Source of the DNA: Herbidospora cretacea
GTDB lineage: Bacteria; Actinomycetota; Actinomycetes; Streptosporangiales; Streptosporangiaceae
DNA length: 64,000 nucleotides
Assembly: GCF_001570605.1 (NCBI RefSeq)
Contig: NZ_BBXG01000005.1
Coordinates: 186,001 to 250,000 of the forward strand
Direction: 5' to 3'
Shown: positions 1-7,366 of the stretch, one piece after another
How positions within the stretch are numbered: position 1 is the first letter of the stretch
Layout: each line of letters begins with the position of its first letter
Translations under genes and position numbers: made by a program
Notes under the pieces: generated by a model
Seen by the model: the letters and a program-made list of their open reading frames with translations, nothing else
The model's database searches: none
What the model was told of the DNA's origin: nothing

Positions 1-663
1 CAGCGCGGGCCGGTCGGTCTCCGGGTCACCGAAGATCTTCAGCCCGGCGTGGCGGGAGAACTCCTTGTCGTAGTCGCCGAAGTCCCGGCCGGTCTCCTCG
101 TAGAAGCCCTGGATCTCCTTCTCGACCTCCTCGTCGCCGTCCATGACGTGGCCGACGACGGTGCTGGCCAGGATCTTGTCCGGGGTCGGGTCGTCGTCGT
201 GTCCGAGCAGCACGCCGAAGGCGTTCCAGACGTCCTCGTCGTCCTTCTCGGACAGATCGCCGACCGCCGTCAGCAGTTCGGGGGCGGTGGTGGCCGGGCT
301 GATCCCGTGCACGTTCTTGTACCAGGCCTGCAGCCCCTTGCCCGGCCCGACGTCCTTGACGCCCCACGCCTTGACGAGCCGTCTGGCGGTCGGGTGCTTC
401 TTCCTCAGACGGCTGCGGAAGACCTCGAGACCGTCCTCCCGGATGGCCTGCAGGTCGGCGTCGGCCTGCTTGCGCGGCCGCTTGACGACCACCTCGTCGA
501 CGTCCTCGTCGACGTCGGCCTCGCTGCCGGACTCCTCCTCGTTCTCCTCGGCCTCGTCGGCGAGCGGCTCCGGGGGCGGCTCCCCGGCGAGGCGGCCGGA
601 CCTTCGGAGGGGTAAGGCGGGCGAGGGTCTCTCGGATTCCTTCTTCTTGCGTTTCCCGAACAC
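1..663 (-). CDS. Hypothetical protein with acidic N-terminal region, 3' end outside the window
   Basis: The frame starts at GTG 663 behind a good ribosome site (GGGAGGG about 5 nt upstream) and runs off the left edge, so the last residues are missing. The visible 221 residues begin with a short basic stretch (FGKRKKKE). A low-complexity Glu/Asp-rich stretch follows (about residues 35-60), then a more ordered region rich in charged residues (for example KAWGVKDVGPGKG and GFYEETGRDFGDYDKEF). There is no signal peptide or membrane segment. Codon 17 is a rare TTA. I do not recognise the family. Other frames here give Arg-rich translations and are shadows. Gene confidence is good; function is unknown. 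Confidence 0.7.
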   Translation of the reverse strand, partial: MFGKRKKKESERPSPALPLRRSGRLAGEPPPEPLADEAEENEEESGSEADVDEDVDEVVVKRPRKQADADLQAIREDGLEVFRSRLRKKHPTARRLVKAWGVKDVGPGKGLQAWYKNVHGISPATTAPELLTAVGDLSEKDDEDVWNAFGVLLGHDDDPTPDKILASTVVGHVMDGDEEVEKEIQGFYEETGRDFGDYDKEFSRHAGLKIFGDPETDRPAL

Positions 664-731
664 CGACGCCCTCCCACACTGCCGGAATGGAACGTGCCAG
701 ACCGTCACGATGCCGGGACTCCAGGAGGTCG

Positions 732-1757
732 TCAAGGCCCGACTTCCGCCCGCGCCACCCGGCGGGCCGGTAGGTCGGTCAGCCAGGGCGGGAGGACCCT
801 GTCGGCGAGGAGGCAGGCGGCGACCAGGGCCGTGGTCGCCAGGGCCGGGTAGAGCGCGGCGACGACCAGCGGCGACGGGCCCAGCAGGGGTGACACGCCG
901 GTGTGCAGGAGGGCCAGGAGCGGCATGTGGATCACGTAGATCGGGAGGGTGCGGCGGCCCAGCCAGGCCAGGCCCTCACCGATCAGGGCGACCCGGCCCA
1001 GCAGCGGGGTCACCGACAGGCCGGAGACCAGGGCCAGCAGGGAGACCAGGGTCCACACGGTCGGGACGCGCTGGGCCGACAGCAGGAGCATGGCGGCGAG
1101 CGCGGTCGCGTACAGGAGACCGACGGCTCCGGCGCGGCGCCAGGTTGTGGACTCCGCGAGGCGTTCGGCCCAGGGGCGCAGGTGCAGGCCCAGGAGGAAG
1201 AAGACGAAGTTCTGCAGCAGCGAGCCGCGGTTTCCCGGGGTGTCGAACACGCCGGCGGCGGTGACGACGGCCAGCAGGGCCGCCGCGCCCAGGACGACGG
1301 GGACCGGAATCCGGGTCAGCAGTTTGGCCGCCGTGAAGTAGAGGGCCAGGGCGTACAGGTACCAGAGGTTCGGCGGGGTGACGAGGAACTGCTCGGCGAA
1401 CTCGCCGACACCGCGGGCGCTCAGGGTGTCGAACTCCGGGGTGAACCAGAAGACCGCGGTGTGGACGATCATCCAGGCCAGATAGAGGTAGAGGAACTTC
1501 GCCACCCTCGATCGGACGACCTCCCGCCACGGCCTCCGGTGGGCGCTCAGGGCGAACATGCCCGAGATGGCGAAGAACAGCGGCATGCGTAAGGTCATCA
1601 GCGCGTCGCCGAAGACGCCCCACAGCGCCGGGAACGGGCCCGCCGACGTCCACTCGATCCGCAGGTAGCTCTTGTTGACCGTGTGCCACAGCACCACGAG
1701 CAGAATGCAGACGCCCTTGGCCACATCGGCCCACACCGCCCGCTGCAGGGTCTCCAT
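732..1757 (-). CDS. Acyltransferase family 3 membrane protein
   Basis: A 341-residue integral membrane protein of the acyltransferase-3 / fucose 4-O-acetylase-like family. These proteins move acyl groups, usually acetyl, onto sugars or other envelope molecules. The N-terminus has the family hallmark AxxKGVxxLLVVLWHT, with the conserved His, in the first helix. About ten hydrophobic helices follow, including the RMPLFFAISGMFA segment typical of the family. I chose ATG 1757 because GAGAGGA lies 10 nt upstream. GTG 1766 is in frame but sits 1 nt from that site. The start region lies against an 18-bp perfect inverted repeat (1761-1813) whose arm contains the ribosome site. It is co-directional with the encapsulin locus upstream, but a link to terpene chemistry is only positional. 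Substrate unknown. Confidence 0.85.
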   Translation of the reverse strand: METLQRAVWADVAKGVCILLVVLWHTVNKSYLRIEWTSAGPFPALWGVFGDALMTLRMPLFFAISGMFALSAHRRPWREVVRSRVAKFLYLYLAWMIVHTAVFWFTPEFDTLSARGVGEFAEQFLVTPPNLWYLYALALYFTAAKLLTRIPVPVVLGAAALLAVVTAAGVFDTPGNRGSLLQNFVFFLLGLHLRPWAERLAESTTWRRAGAVGLLYATALAAMLLLSAQRVPTVWTLVSLLALVSGLSVTPLLGRVALIGEGLAWLGRRTLPIYVIHMPLLALLHTGVSPLLGPSPLVVAALYPALATTALVAACLLADRVLPPWLTDLPARRVARAEVGP

Positions 1758-1760
1758 CTC

Positions 1761-1813
1761 CGTCACGTCCTCTCACGCCGGGAGGCTCACTCTCCGCGTG
1801 AGAGGACGTGACG
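1761..1813. repeat. Perfect 18-bp inverted repeat between encapsulin gene and acyltransferase
   Basis: The left arm is CGTCACGTCCTCTCACGC at 1761-1778. The right arm at 1796-1813 is its exact reverse complement, and the loop is 17 nt. It stands between the end of the minus-strand encapsulin gene and the start of the next minus-strand gene. No U-tract follows on the minus strand. It could be a factor-independent actinobacterial terminator for the encapsulin operon, an operator, or a hairpin that hides the acyltransferase ribosome site (the GAGAGGA lies in the arm). The sequence alone cannot choose. Confidence 0.8.
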
Positions 1814-1828
1814 ACGGTGACGGAATCC

Positions 1829-2731
1829 TCAGTGCGTCGAATTACGCGTCACCTGCACGCCGTCGAGCGCGCAGACGGCGTTCGGGATCAGGACGGCCAC
1901 GGCGTAGTACTCGCTCACCAGGTAGCTGGTGACGGCCTTCTCCGAGGTGCCGAGTTCGCGGACCACCGGGGTCCGCGACGGGCGCAGGCCCACCACGCCC
2001 TGGCGGCCCTCCCCCGGGCGGACGACGAGGATGCTCGTCGTGTGGTCGGCCGCGACGGGCAGTTTGTCGCACGGCAGGAACGGCAGGCCGCGCCAGCCCA
2101 GGACGCGGCGGCCCCGGTGCTCGACCTCCGACGGCTGGACGCCGGACCGGCTGCACTCCCGGCTGAACGCCGCGATCGCGCGCGGGTGGCCCAGCAGGTA
2201 GCGCGGGGACGTCTGCTTGCAGATCAGGTCGTCCAGGTCGAACGGGGTCGGCGGGCCCCCGCTCGTGGTGATGCGGTGGCGGGCGGGCGGGGCCGCCAGC
2301 AGGTCGCGGGCGAGGTCGAGTTCCTTGCGTTCCGCCAGGGCGTCGAGGGTCAGCCGCAGCTGCTGCTCGTACTGGTCGTGCGGGTCGTTGTAGAGGTCGC
2401 CGACCTGGCGGTGGACGCGCATGATCGTCTGGGCGGCGGCCAGCTCGTATTCGCGCGGGGGGTGTCCGTATTCCACGTACATGCCGGGGATCTCGGGCTC
2501 TCCCGCGTGGCCGGCCGCGACGACCACTCCCGGCTGGGAGCTGCCGCGGCGGGCGATCGTGCGGCGGAGCGTGCTGGTGCGCCGGTAGACGCCGCCGGGG
2601 ACGTCCGTCCACTCCATGATCCCGAGCAGGTGTCTCGGGGTCGTCGACGCCGTGTGCGGTTCGGTCTTGGTCGTCGTGGCCAGGGTGCGGGCCGCACCCG
2701 TGGTCAGGCTGGTGGTCAGGCTGGTCGCCAC
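1829..2731 (-). CDS. Encapsulin-like shell protein without cyclic-nucleotide domain (second shell subunit)
   Basis: A 300-residue HK97-fold shell protein of the family 2 encapsulins. It lacks the cyclic-nucleotide-binding domain carried by its neighbour at 4650-6071. The two share a short N-terminal arm (ARTLATTTK versus ARNLATTTK), the GHPPREYELAAAQTIMRVH-type block, the [12 protein letters not shown] block, the GWRGLPFLPCDKLP block and the C-terminal SYLVSxYYxxAVLIPxA block. Start GTG 2731 follows AGAGGAG by 7 nt and overlaps the cyclase gene by 16 nt, so translation is probably coupled. Family 2B loci are known to encapsulate terpene cyclases. The paralogue pair suggests a mixed two-component shell around the cyclase product of 2716-4647. 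The domain-less length (about 300 aa) equals that of family 2A shells, but the neighbours are those of 2B. Confidence 0.85.
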   Translation of the reverse strand: MATSLTTSLTTGAARTLATTTKTEPHTASTTPRHLLGIMEWTDVPGGVYRRTSTLRRTIARRGSSQPGVVVAAGHAGEPEIPGMYVEYGHPPREYELAAAQTIMRVHRQVGDLYNDPHDQYEQQLRLTLDALAERKELDLARDLLAAPPARHRITTSGGPPTPFDLDDLICKQTSPRYLLGHPRAIAAFSRECSRSGVQPSEVEHRGRRVLGWRGLPFLPCDKLPVAADHTTSILVVRPGEGRQGVVGLRPSRTPVVRELGTSEKAVTSYLVSEYYAVAVLIPNAVCALDGVQVTRNSTH

Positions 2732-4647
2732 GCGTGTGCTCCTCTCGTGCCCAGGCCCGACATGCCCAGCCGGGTACGGTCGCCGAGGTCGCCGCCCAGC
2801 CAGCTGCGCAGCGCCTCGGCGTAGTCGGCCGGGGCGTCGGCGGCGAGGCGGTCGAACTGGGCGCGGCGGGCGGTCAGCAGGTCGCCGACCACGTCGGCGG
2901 CCTGCTGCAGGTCGCATTCGAGCAGCCGCTGGAGCGCCAGCACACCGTTGCTGACCTCGGTGGGGACACTGATCTTCTCTTGGTACGTCACCAGGTCGCG
3001 CCGGGCCGTCGCGATGTCGGCGAAGCACTCCTCCAGCGCGCCCCGGCGGGGGGCCGGGAGGCCCAGGCTGTACAGGATCAGATCGACCATCAAGCCGGCG
3101 TGCTCGGCCCGGCGGGTCTGGAGGTGGTCGACGGGGTCGGGGACCCGCCCGCGGGCGCTGTTGCCCAGTTCCCACTCACGGGTCTCGACGAGCCGCTCGA
3201 CGTGGGCCGGGTTGAGCGGGGCCCTCGCCCACAGGTCGGCCAGCCCTCTTTCGACGGCGTTGAGCGGCGGTGGCGGGTTCTCGCCGAGGAACAGCGGCAG
3301 CCTTCTCAGGAACGCCTTCCCGCCGGTCAGATCGCCGCGCGCCTTGAACACCCGGTCGAGGGTGGAGTCGAGGGCGGCGAGCAGGACGTACCACTGGGAG
3401 AGCACCTCCAGCCGGTCACGGGACACCTGGTGGTGCGCCGTGACCGCCCACGCCACCGCCTGCGGCGCATAGGGCAGGCCCATGCGCCGCGCCCAGTCGG
3501 CGGCGGCGGTGCGGGCTCCCCCGGCGAACGGGCTCTTCCCGGAGATCGCGGTCTCCGGCAGGTGGAAGGAGGCGTGCCGGTCGACCGGCCGGTGCCCCGC
3601 CCACAGCCGGGCCGCCGAGGCGCCGAGCCCCGTCGGGTGCCGCCAGACGGGGACGCGCGGGTCGGCTCCCCGGGTCGCCTCGTTCATGTAGCGGGACGAG
3701 CGCAGATGCCACTCGTGGGACCCCGCGTTGGCGTCCTGCAGCGACCGCGCGACGTTCAGCACGGCCACCCGCTCCTGCGGGGTGAGCGGGAGTTCCGGCA
3801 GCTCGGTGAGCAGCGTGCTCTCGAACTGCAGCAGCCGGGACGTGATGAGGTCGTTGGCGGTGTCGGCCGCCTTCTGCGGGGTCATCCCGAGGAACTCGCG
3901 CAGCACCAGGACGAAGTTGTTGAGCTCGCCCTCCTGCTCGGTCTCCCGCTGGTAGGAGAAGACGTCGTTGAGCAGCACCTGCGCGTCGGTGAAGGTGTCC
4001 CGCATGACCTGCACCGGCCGCGACGCCCACACGTGATCGGGGAGCGGGGTGCCGTTGACCAGCTCGATCAGGTCGGCCACCCACCGGCCCGCGCCCGCGC
4101 CGCGCCGGCGCTCCAGGTAGTCGACGGGGTTCGGCACGCGTCCCTCGGCCAGGTTGCCGAGCTCCCAGAAGGCGTCGTCCATCTGCGCGAACGTGTTGTC
4201 GCCGAACCGCCGCCGCCACCCCTCGGTGGTGCCCGGCACGGTCCGCGCCCACAGCTCGGCCAGCGTCGCCTGCACCGGATCGGCGGCCTCCGGCACGGGC
4301 TGCGCCAGGTCGGCCGGCATGAACGCGCGCACGTCGGCCAGCCACGCCGCCGCCCCGACCACGTCACCCGTCGACTTGTAGTGGCGCAGGAACCAGTCGT
4401 CGAAGTAGAACCCCCAGAAGTACCAGTCGGTCAGCAGGTCGAGCTGGGCCGGGGTGGCGTCCGGGAAGCAGTAGGCGGCGAACAGGGCCAGGTCGATGGA
4501 GTCGGCCGTGGCCGCGTCCCAGACGCCGTCGTCGATCAGGCCGTGCCGGACGGCCCACGCGCGGTTGTGCGCGCGGGCCGCCTCGACGTGCGGGTTCAGC
4601 CGCGGCGGCCAGGGGCGGTAGAAGTCGGGCAGCTCGAAGGGCCGCAC
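2716..4647 (-). CDS. Two-domain terpene cyclase, geosmin-synthase-like, probable encapsulin cargo
   Basis: A 643-residue class I terpene cyclase with two tandem cyclase folds, like geosmin synthase. The N-terminal domain (about 1-330) opens with FELPDFYRPWPPRLNPH and has the metal-binding motif FDDWFLR. It also has an intact NSE-type motif NDVFSYQRETEQEGE and the WHLRSSRYMNE signature of geosmin synthases. The C-terminal domain (about 400-620) keeps the fold but not the metal motifs: the Asp-rich site reads LDSTLDR and the NSE site reads RDLVTYQEK. That half is probably inactive or altered, so geosmin is not the expected product. The domains end in related tails (PTGLGASAARLW and MSGLGTRGAHAW). 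Start GTG 4647 lies 2 nt after the shell gene stop. Its place between two shell genes marks it as likely cargo. The product is unknown; a germacradienol-type sesquiterpene alcohol is one possibility. Confidence 0.88.
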   Translation of the reverse strand: MRPFELPDFYRPWPPRLNPHVEAARAHNRAWAVRHGLIDDGVWDAATADSIDLALFAAYCFPDATPAQLDLLTDWYFWGFYFDDWFLRHYKSTGDVVGAAAWLADVRAFMPADLAQPVPEAADPVQATLAELWARTVPGTTEGWRRRFGDNTFAQMDDAFWELGNLAEGRVPNPVDYLERRRGAGAGRWVADLIELVNGTPLPDHVWASRPVQVMRDTFTDAQVLLNDVFSYQRETEQEGELNNFVLVLREFLGMTPQKAADTANDLITSRLLQFESTLLTELPELPLTPQERVAVLNVARSLQDANAGSHEWHLRSSRYMNEATRGADPRVPVWRHPTGLGASAARLWAGHRPVDRHASFHLPETAISGKSPFAGGARTAAADWARRMGLPYAPQAVAWAVTAHHQVSRDRLEVLSQWYVLLAALDSTLDRVFKARGDLTGGKAFLRRLPLFLGENPPPPLNAVERGLADLWARAPLNPAHVERLVETREWELGNSARGRVPDPVDHLQTRRAEHAGLMVDLILYSLGLPAPRRGALEECFADIATARRDLVTYQEKISVPTEVSNGVLALQRLLECDLQQAADVVGDLLTARRAQFDRLAADAPADYAEALRSWLGGDLGDRTRLGMSGLGTRGAHAWRPA

Positions 4648-4649
4648 GC

Positions 4650-6071
4650 TCAGTCCCGGTGGCCGAGCTCGACGTTCTCCAGGACGCCCAGCGCGTCCGG
4701 CACCAGCACGGCGGCGCTGTAGTAGGCGCTGACCAGGTAGGAGATGATCGCCTGCTCGTTGACGCCCATGAACCGCACGTTGAGACCGGGCTCGTACTCG
4801 TCCGGCAGCCCCGTCTGGTGCAGGCCGACGACGCCCTGGCTGTCCTCGCCGGTGCGCATCAGGATCATGGACGACACCCCGGTGTCGCTGATCGGCAGCT
4901 TGTTGCACGTGAGGATCGGCACCCCGCGCCAGGCCGGCACCTCCCGGCCCAGGACGTTCACCGTGCTGGGGTAGAGCCCCAGCTTGGAGCACTCGCGGCC
5001 GAACGCGGCGATGGCGTGCGGGTGCGCCAGGAAGACCGTGGGCTCCTTCCAGACGACGGCGAGCAGGTCGTCGAGGTCGTCCGGGGTGGGCGGGCCGGAG
5101 CGGGTCGAGATCCGGTGGCCGTGGTCGGCGTTGTGCAGCAGGCCGAAGTCGCGGTTGTTGACGATCTCGTGCTCCTGCCGCTCCCGCAGCGCCTCGACGG
5201 TCAGGCGGAGCTGCTGCTCGACCTGGTTCATCGGCTCGTTGTAGAGGTCGGCCACCCGGGAGTGCACGCGCAGGACCGTCTGGGCGACGGAGAGCTCGTA
5301 CTCGCGCGGGTGCGTCTCGTAGGCGACGTACGTGTTCGGGAGGGTGGGCTCGCCCTGGTGACCGGAGGACACCTCGATGGCGGCCTCGCCGTCGGCGTCG
5401 GTGTGGGGCGTGTCGGCGTGGAGGCGGGCGTCCAGATGACTCCGCAACCCGGCGGCGCGGTCGGCCACCTCGGCGAACGCGTCCTTCGTGAGGGACAGCA
5501 GGACGCAGGGGGTGACGGCCCGGAAGCCGAACTCCCAGACGCCGTGCTCGTCGAGGAGCGCCTGCTCACCGAAGTAGGCTCCGTCGGACAGCACGCCCAG
5601 GCTCACCGGGTGGCCGTACTTGCCCGCCCCGAGCCGGTCGACCTTGCCGTGGGCCAGGATGTGGAAGCGGTCGACCTCCTGCTCCGGGCTGACGATCAGG
5701 TCGCCCGGGTCGTACTCGGTCTGGACGAACCGGTCCGCCAGCGCGGCCAGCACCTCGGTGTCGGCGTAGCCCTTGAGCAGCGGCAGCTCACCCAGCTCCT
5801 GCGGGATGACCTGGACCCGGGCGCCGGTCTTGACACACTGGATGCGGCCGTCGCCGATCGTGTAGCTCAGCCGGCGGTTGACGCGGTACGTGCCGCCCGC
5901 GACCTCCACCCACGGCAGGACCTTCAGCAGCCAGCGGGACGAGATGCCCTGCATCTGCGGCACCGACTTGGTGGTGGTCGCCAGGTTGCGGGCCGCGGCG
6001 GTGCCGAGGCTGGAGGCGGCGTCGGCGGCCGGGGAGGCCGCGGCGAGGCCGGCGTTGAGCTCGGTGGTCAT
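4650..6071 (-). CDS. Family 2B encapsulin shell protein with cyclic-nucleotide-binding domain
   Basis: A 473-residue nanocompartment shell protein. A short N-terminal arm ([18 protein letters not shown]) precedes the first part of the HK97 fold. A Crp-type cyclic-nucleotide-binding domain (roughly residues 95-225) is inserted next, with the phosphate-binding-cassette-like segment [10 protein letters not shown] and a downstream FRAVTP. The HK97 fold then resumes through [12 protein letters not shown] and [11 protein letters not shown] and ends in [19 protein letters not shown]. This layout defines family 2B. Such proteins are often automatically labelled Crp-family regulators, but there is no helix-turn-helix. 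ATG 6071 was chosen over an upstream in-frame ATG at 6119 because of a nearby AAGGG and because family members begin this way. It is first of the three-gene operon 6071-1829. cNMP binding may control the pore or shell assembly; that is inference. Confidence 0.9.
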   Translation of the reverse strand: MTTELNAGLAAASPAADAASSLGTAAARNLATTTKSVPQMQGISSRWLLKVLPWVEVAGGTYRVNRRLSYTIGDGRIQCVKTGARVQVIPQELGELPLLKGYADTEVLAALADRFVQTEYDPGDLIVSPEQEVDRFHILAHGKVDRLGAGKYGHPVSLGVLSDGAYFGEQALLDEHGVWEFGFRAVTPCVLLSLTKDAFAEVADRAAGLRSHLDARLHADTPHTDADGEAAIEVSSGHQGEPTLPNTYVAYETHPREYELSVAQTVLRVHSRVADLYNEPMNQVEQQLRLTVEALRERQEHEIVNNRDFGLLHNADHGHRISTRSGPPTPDDLDDLLAVVWKEPTVFLAHPHAIAAFGRECSKLGLYPSTVNVLGREVPAWRGVPILTCNKLPISDTGVSSMILMRTGEDSQGVVGLHQTGLPDEYEPGLNVRFMGVNEQAIISYLVSAYYSAAVLVPDALGVLENVELGHRD

Positions 6072-6298
6072 CGGACGCCCTTCACGAGGGAGGGGCCTGC
6101 CCCCTCCGACGTGGATCACGTTGACGAGAACGGGTGGTCCACCCGGCGGAGATGAACAACGTTTTGCCGTGGCCTGCGCCTACGCTGACGGCCCCGCACA
6201 CCACCGGCGCCGATCAGCCGAAGGTGGAGCCGACGATGTTCTCGACGTCGTCTTCCCGATGTAGACAAGTAGCAAACCTATACAGACGATGATGAGAT
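6072..6298. promoter_or_regulatory. Divergent promoter region with two palindromes
   Basis: This gap separates the minus-strand encapsulin operon from the plus-strand coiled-coil genes. It holds ACGTGGATCACGT (6109-6121, 5-bp arms, 3-nt centre) and CGGGTGGTCCACCCG (6131-6145, 7-bp arms, 1-nt centre), both 38-75 bp upstream of the encapsulin ATG. They are good operator candidates. A TATACA hexamer at 6279-6284 could be the -10 of the plus-strand gene. I saw no convincing -35 partner. Confidence 0.5.
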
Positions 6299-6598
6299 AT
6301 GGTCTCGCGCATGACACCCATCGAGCAGCCTTCCCCTCTGGAAACCGGTCCTTGCGGGGACGTGCGGAACGACACCTCCGGGGTCAGGGACGATCTCGGC
6401 ATCCTGCGGACCAGCCAGCGGGAGATCGAGCGGAACCTGGACACCGTGCGCATCACCGTGCGTGTCCTCCGGGAGAACGATCTGCCGGTCATCCGCGGCG
6501 GCATGGACCTCGTCCGGGACCACCTCATCCACCTCAGAGCCGGTCAGGCCGAGATCCGGGACCTGCTCGCGGACATCGTCCGGCGCCTGGACGCGTGA
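6299..6598 (+). CDS. Small coiled-coil protein, paralogue of the next gene
   Basis: A 99-residue soluble helical protein rich in charged residues with heptad-like spacing (RTSQREIERNLDTVRITVRVL). It ends in AGQAEIRDLLADIVRRLDA, which closely matches the tail of the following gene (SGQTEIRDMLAALLQ), so the pair are tandem paralogues of different length. ATG 6299 and ATG 6311 are both possible and neither has a clear ribosome site. If the TATACA at 6279 is the -10 box, the leader is very short. No known domain is recognised. An oligomerising scaffold role is only a suggestion. Confidence 0.7.
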   Translation: MVSRMTPIEQPSPLETGPCGDVRNDTSGVRDDLGILRTSQREIERNLDTVRITVRVLRENDLPVIRGGMDLVRDHLIHLRAGQAEIRDLLADIVRRLDA

Positions 6599-6657
6599 CG
6601 CGATAGCGCAGATCAGTCATGGGCGGCACAGACCTACGACGGGAGTCGGTCACTACT

Positions 6658-7311
6658 ATGAGCAGCAAGTCTGAGCGTCCCATCGAAGAAAGGATGGTCT
6701 GGGCCGAGTTGAACATCCCCGACATCCGCGAGGACATGGGCGTGATCCGCGACAGCGTCAAGGAGACTCGCTTCAACGTCAGGCGACTCCGCGAAGATGT
6801 CGAGACAGTGGGCGAGCGCGTCACGTCGATCCAGGGCGACGTGACCGTGATGAAGATCGACATCACCGAGATCAGAACCGATGTCGTGAAGATGTGTCTC
6901 GGCCAGGTCCGGATAGAGAACGCCCTCAACGCGATCCGCGGCGACGTCGAGGGCCTCAAGGTGGGCCAGGACGCCCTACACGGCGAGATCGACACGCTCC
7001 GGGGCGACGTCGAAGACCTCAAAACCGGCCAGGACGCGCTCCGGGGCGACGTCGAAGGTCTCAAGGTCGGCCAGAAGGCCATACACGCCGAAATCGACGG
7101 ACTCAAAGCCGGACAAGACGCACTACGGAGTGATGTCGACGAGCTCAAAGTGGGTCAGGACGCCATGCGTGCGGATATCGACGAGCTCAAAGCCGGGCAA
7201 GAAGCCATGCGCGGCGACATCGACGCCTTGAAGACTGGGCAGGAGAAACTGCAGTCTGGGCAGACGGAGATCCGGGACATGCTCGCCGCCCTGTTGCAGC
7301 GCAGCGGCTGA
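6658..7311 (+). CDS. Coiled-coil protein built of 14-residue repeats
   Basis: A 217-residue soluble protein. Residues 1-94 are irregular coiled coil (IREDMGVIRDSVKE, VRRLREDVETVGERV). Residues 95-199 hold seven 14-residue units of the form GDVEGLKVGQDALR plus one 7-residue half unit, and the protein ends in GQTEIRDMLAALLQRSG. Each unit is two heptads with Ile/Val and Leu at core positions and an invariant GQ. This should give a long rod whose length changes by repeat number. ATG 6658 is preferred for the GGGAG 12 nt upstream; ATG 6619 would add 13 residues. The 3' end faces a bidirectional hairpin. The similar tail of the preceding gene indicates tandem duplication. Function unknown. Confidence 0.75.
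   Translation: MSSKSERPIEERMVWAELNIPDIREDMGVIRDSVKETRFNVRRLREDVETVGERVTSIQGDVTVMKIDITEIRTDVVKMCLGQVRIENALNAIRGDVEGLKVGQDALHGEIDTLRGDVEDLKTGQDALRGDVEGLKVGQKAIHAEIDGLKAGQDALRSDVDELKVGQDAMRADIDELKAGQEAMRGDIDALKTGQEKLQSGQTEIRDMLAALLQRSG
6940..7254 (+). repeat. In-frame tandem 42-bp repeats
   Basis: Seven 42-bp units and one 21-bp half unit encode the 14-residue coiled-coil repeats. The half unit follows the first unit. Units differ mostly at synonymous positions, so they are old enough to have drifted, yet the protein phase is kept. Confidence 0.85.
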
Positions 7312-7325
7312 TTCCCGCGAGGTGT

Positions 7326-7349
7326 GGGAGGCCCCGACCAGGGCCTCCC
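7326..7349. terminator. Bidirectional hairpin between convergent genes
   Basis: A 9-bp perfect stem (GGGAGGCCC / GGGCCTCCC) with a 6-nt loop lies in the 55-nt gap between the convergent coiled-coil gene and the sugar isomerase gene. A short T-containing stretch follows on the plus strand. Position and structure fit a shared terminator. Confidence 0.7.
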
Positions 7350-7366
7350 GCGTTTGGTCAAGGGAG

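Noticed and set aside
2716-4647. Annotation of the cyclase as a true geosmin synthase.
   Set aside because: The layout and N-terminal half fit, but the C-terminal domain lacks the Asp-rich and NSE motifs needed for the second half-reaction, and the gene lies in an encapsulin locus.
4650-6071. Crp-family transcriptional regulator.
   Set aside because: A cNMP-binding domain is present but no DNA-binding helix-turn-helix; the rest is encapsulin shell.
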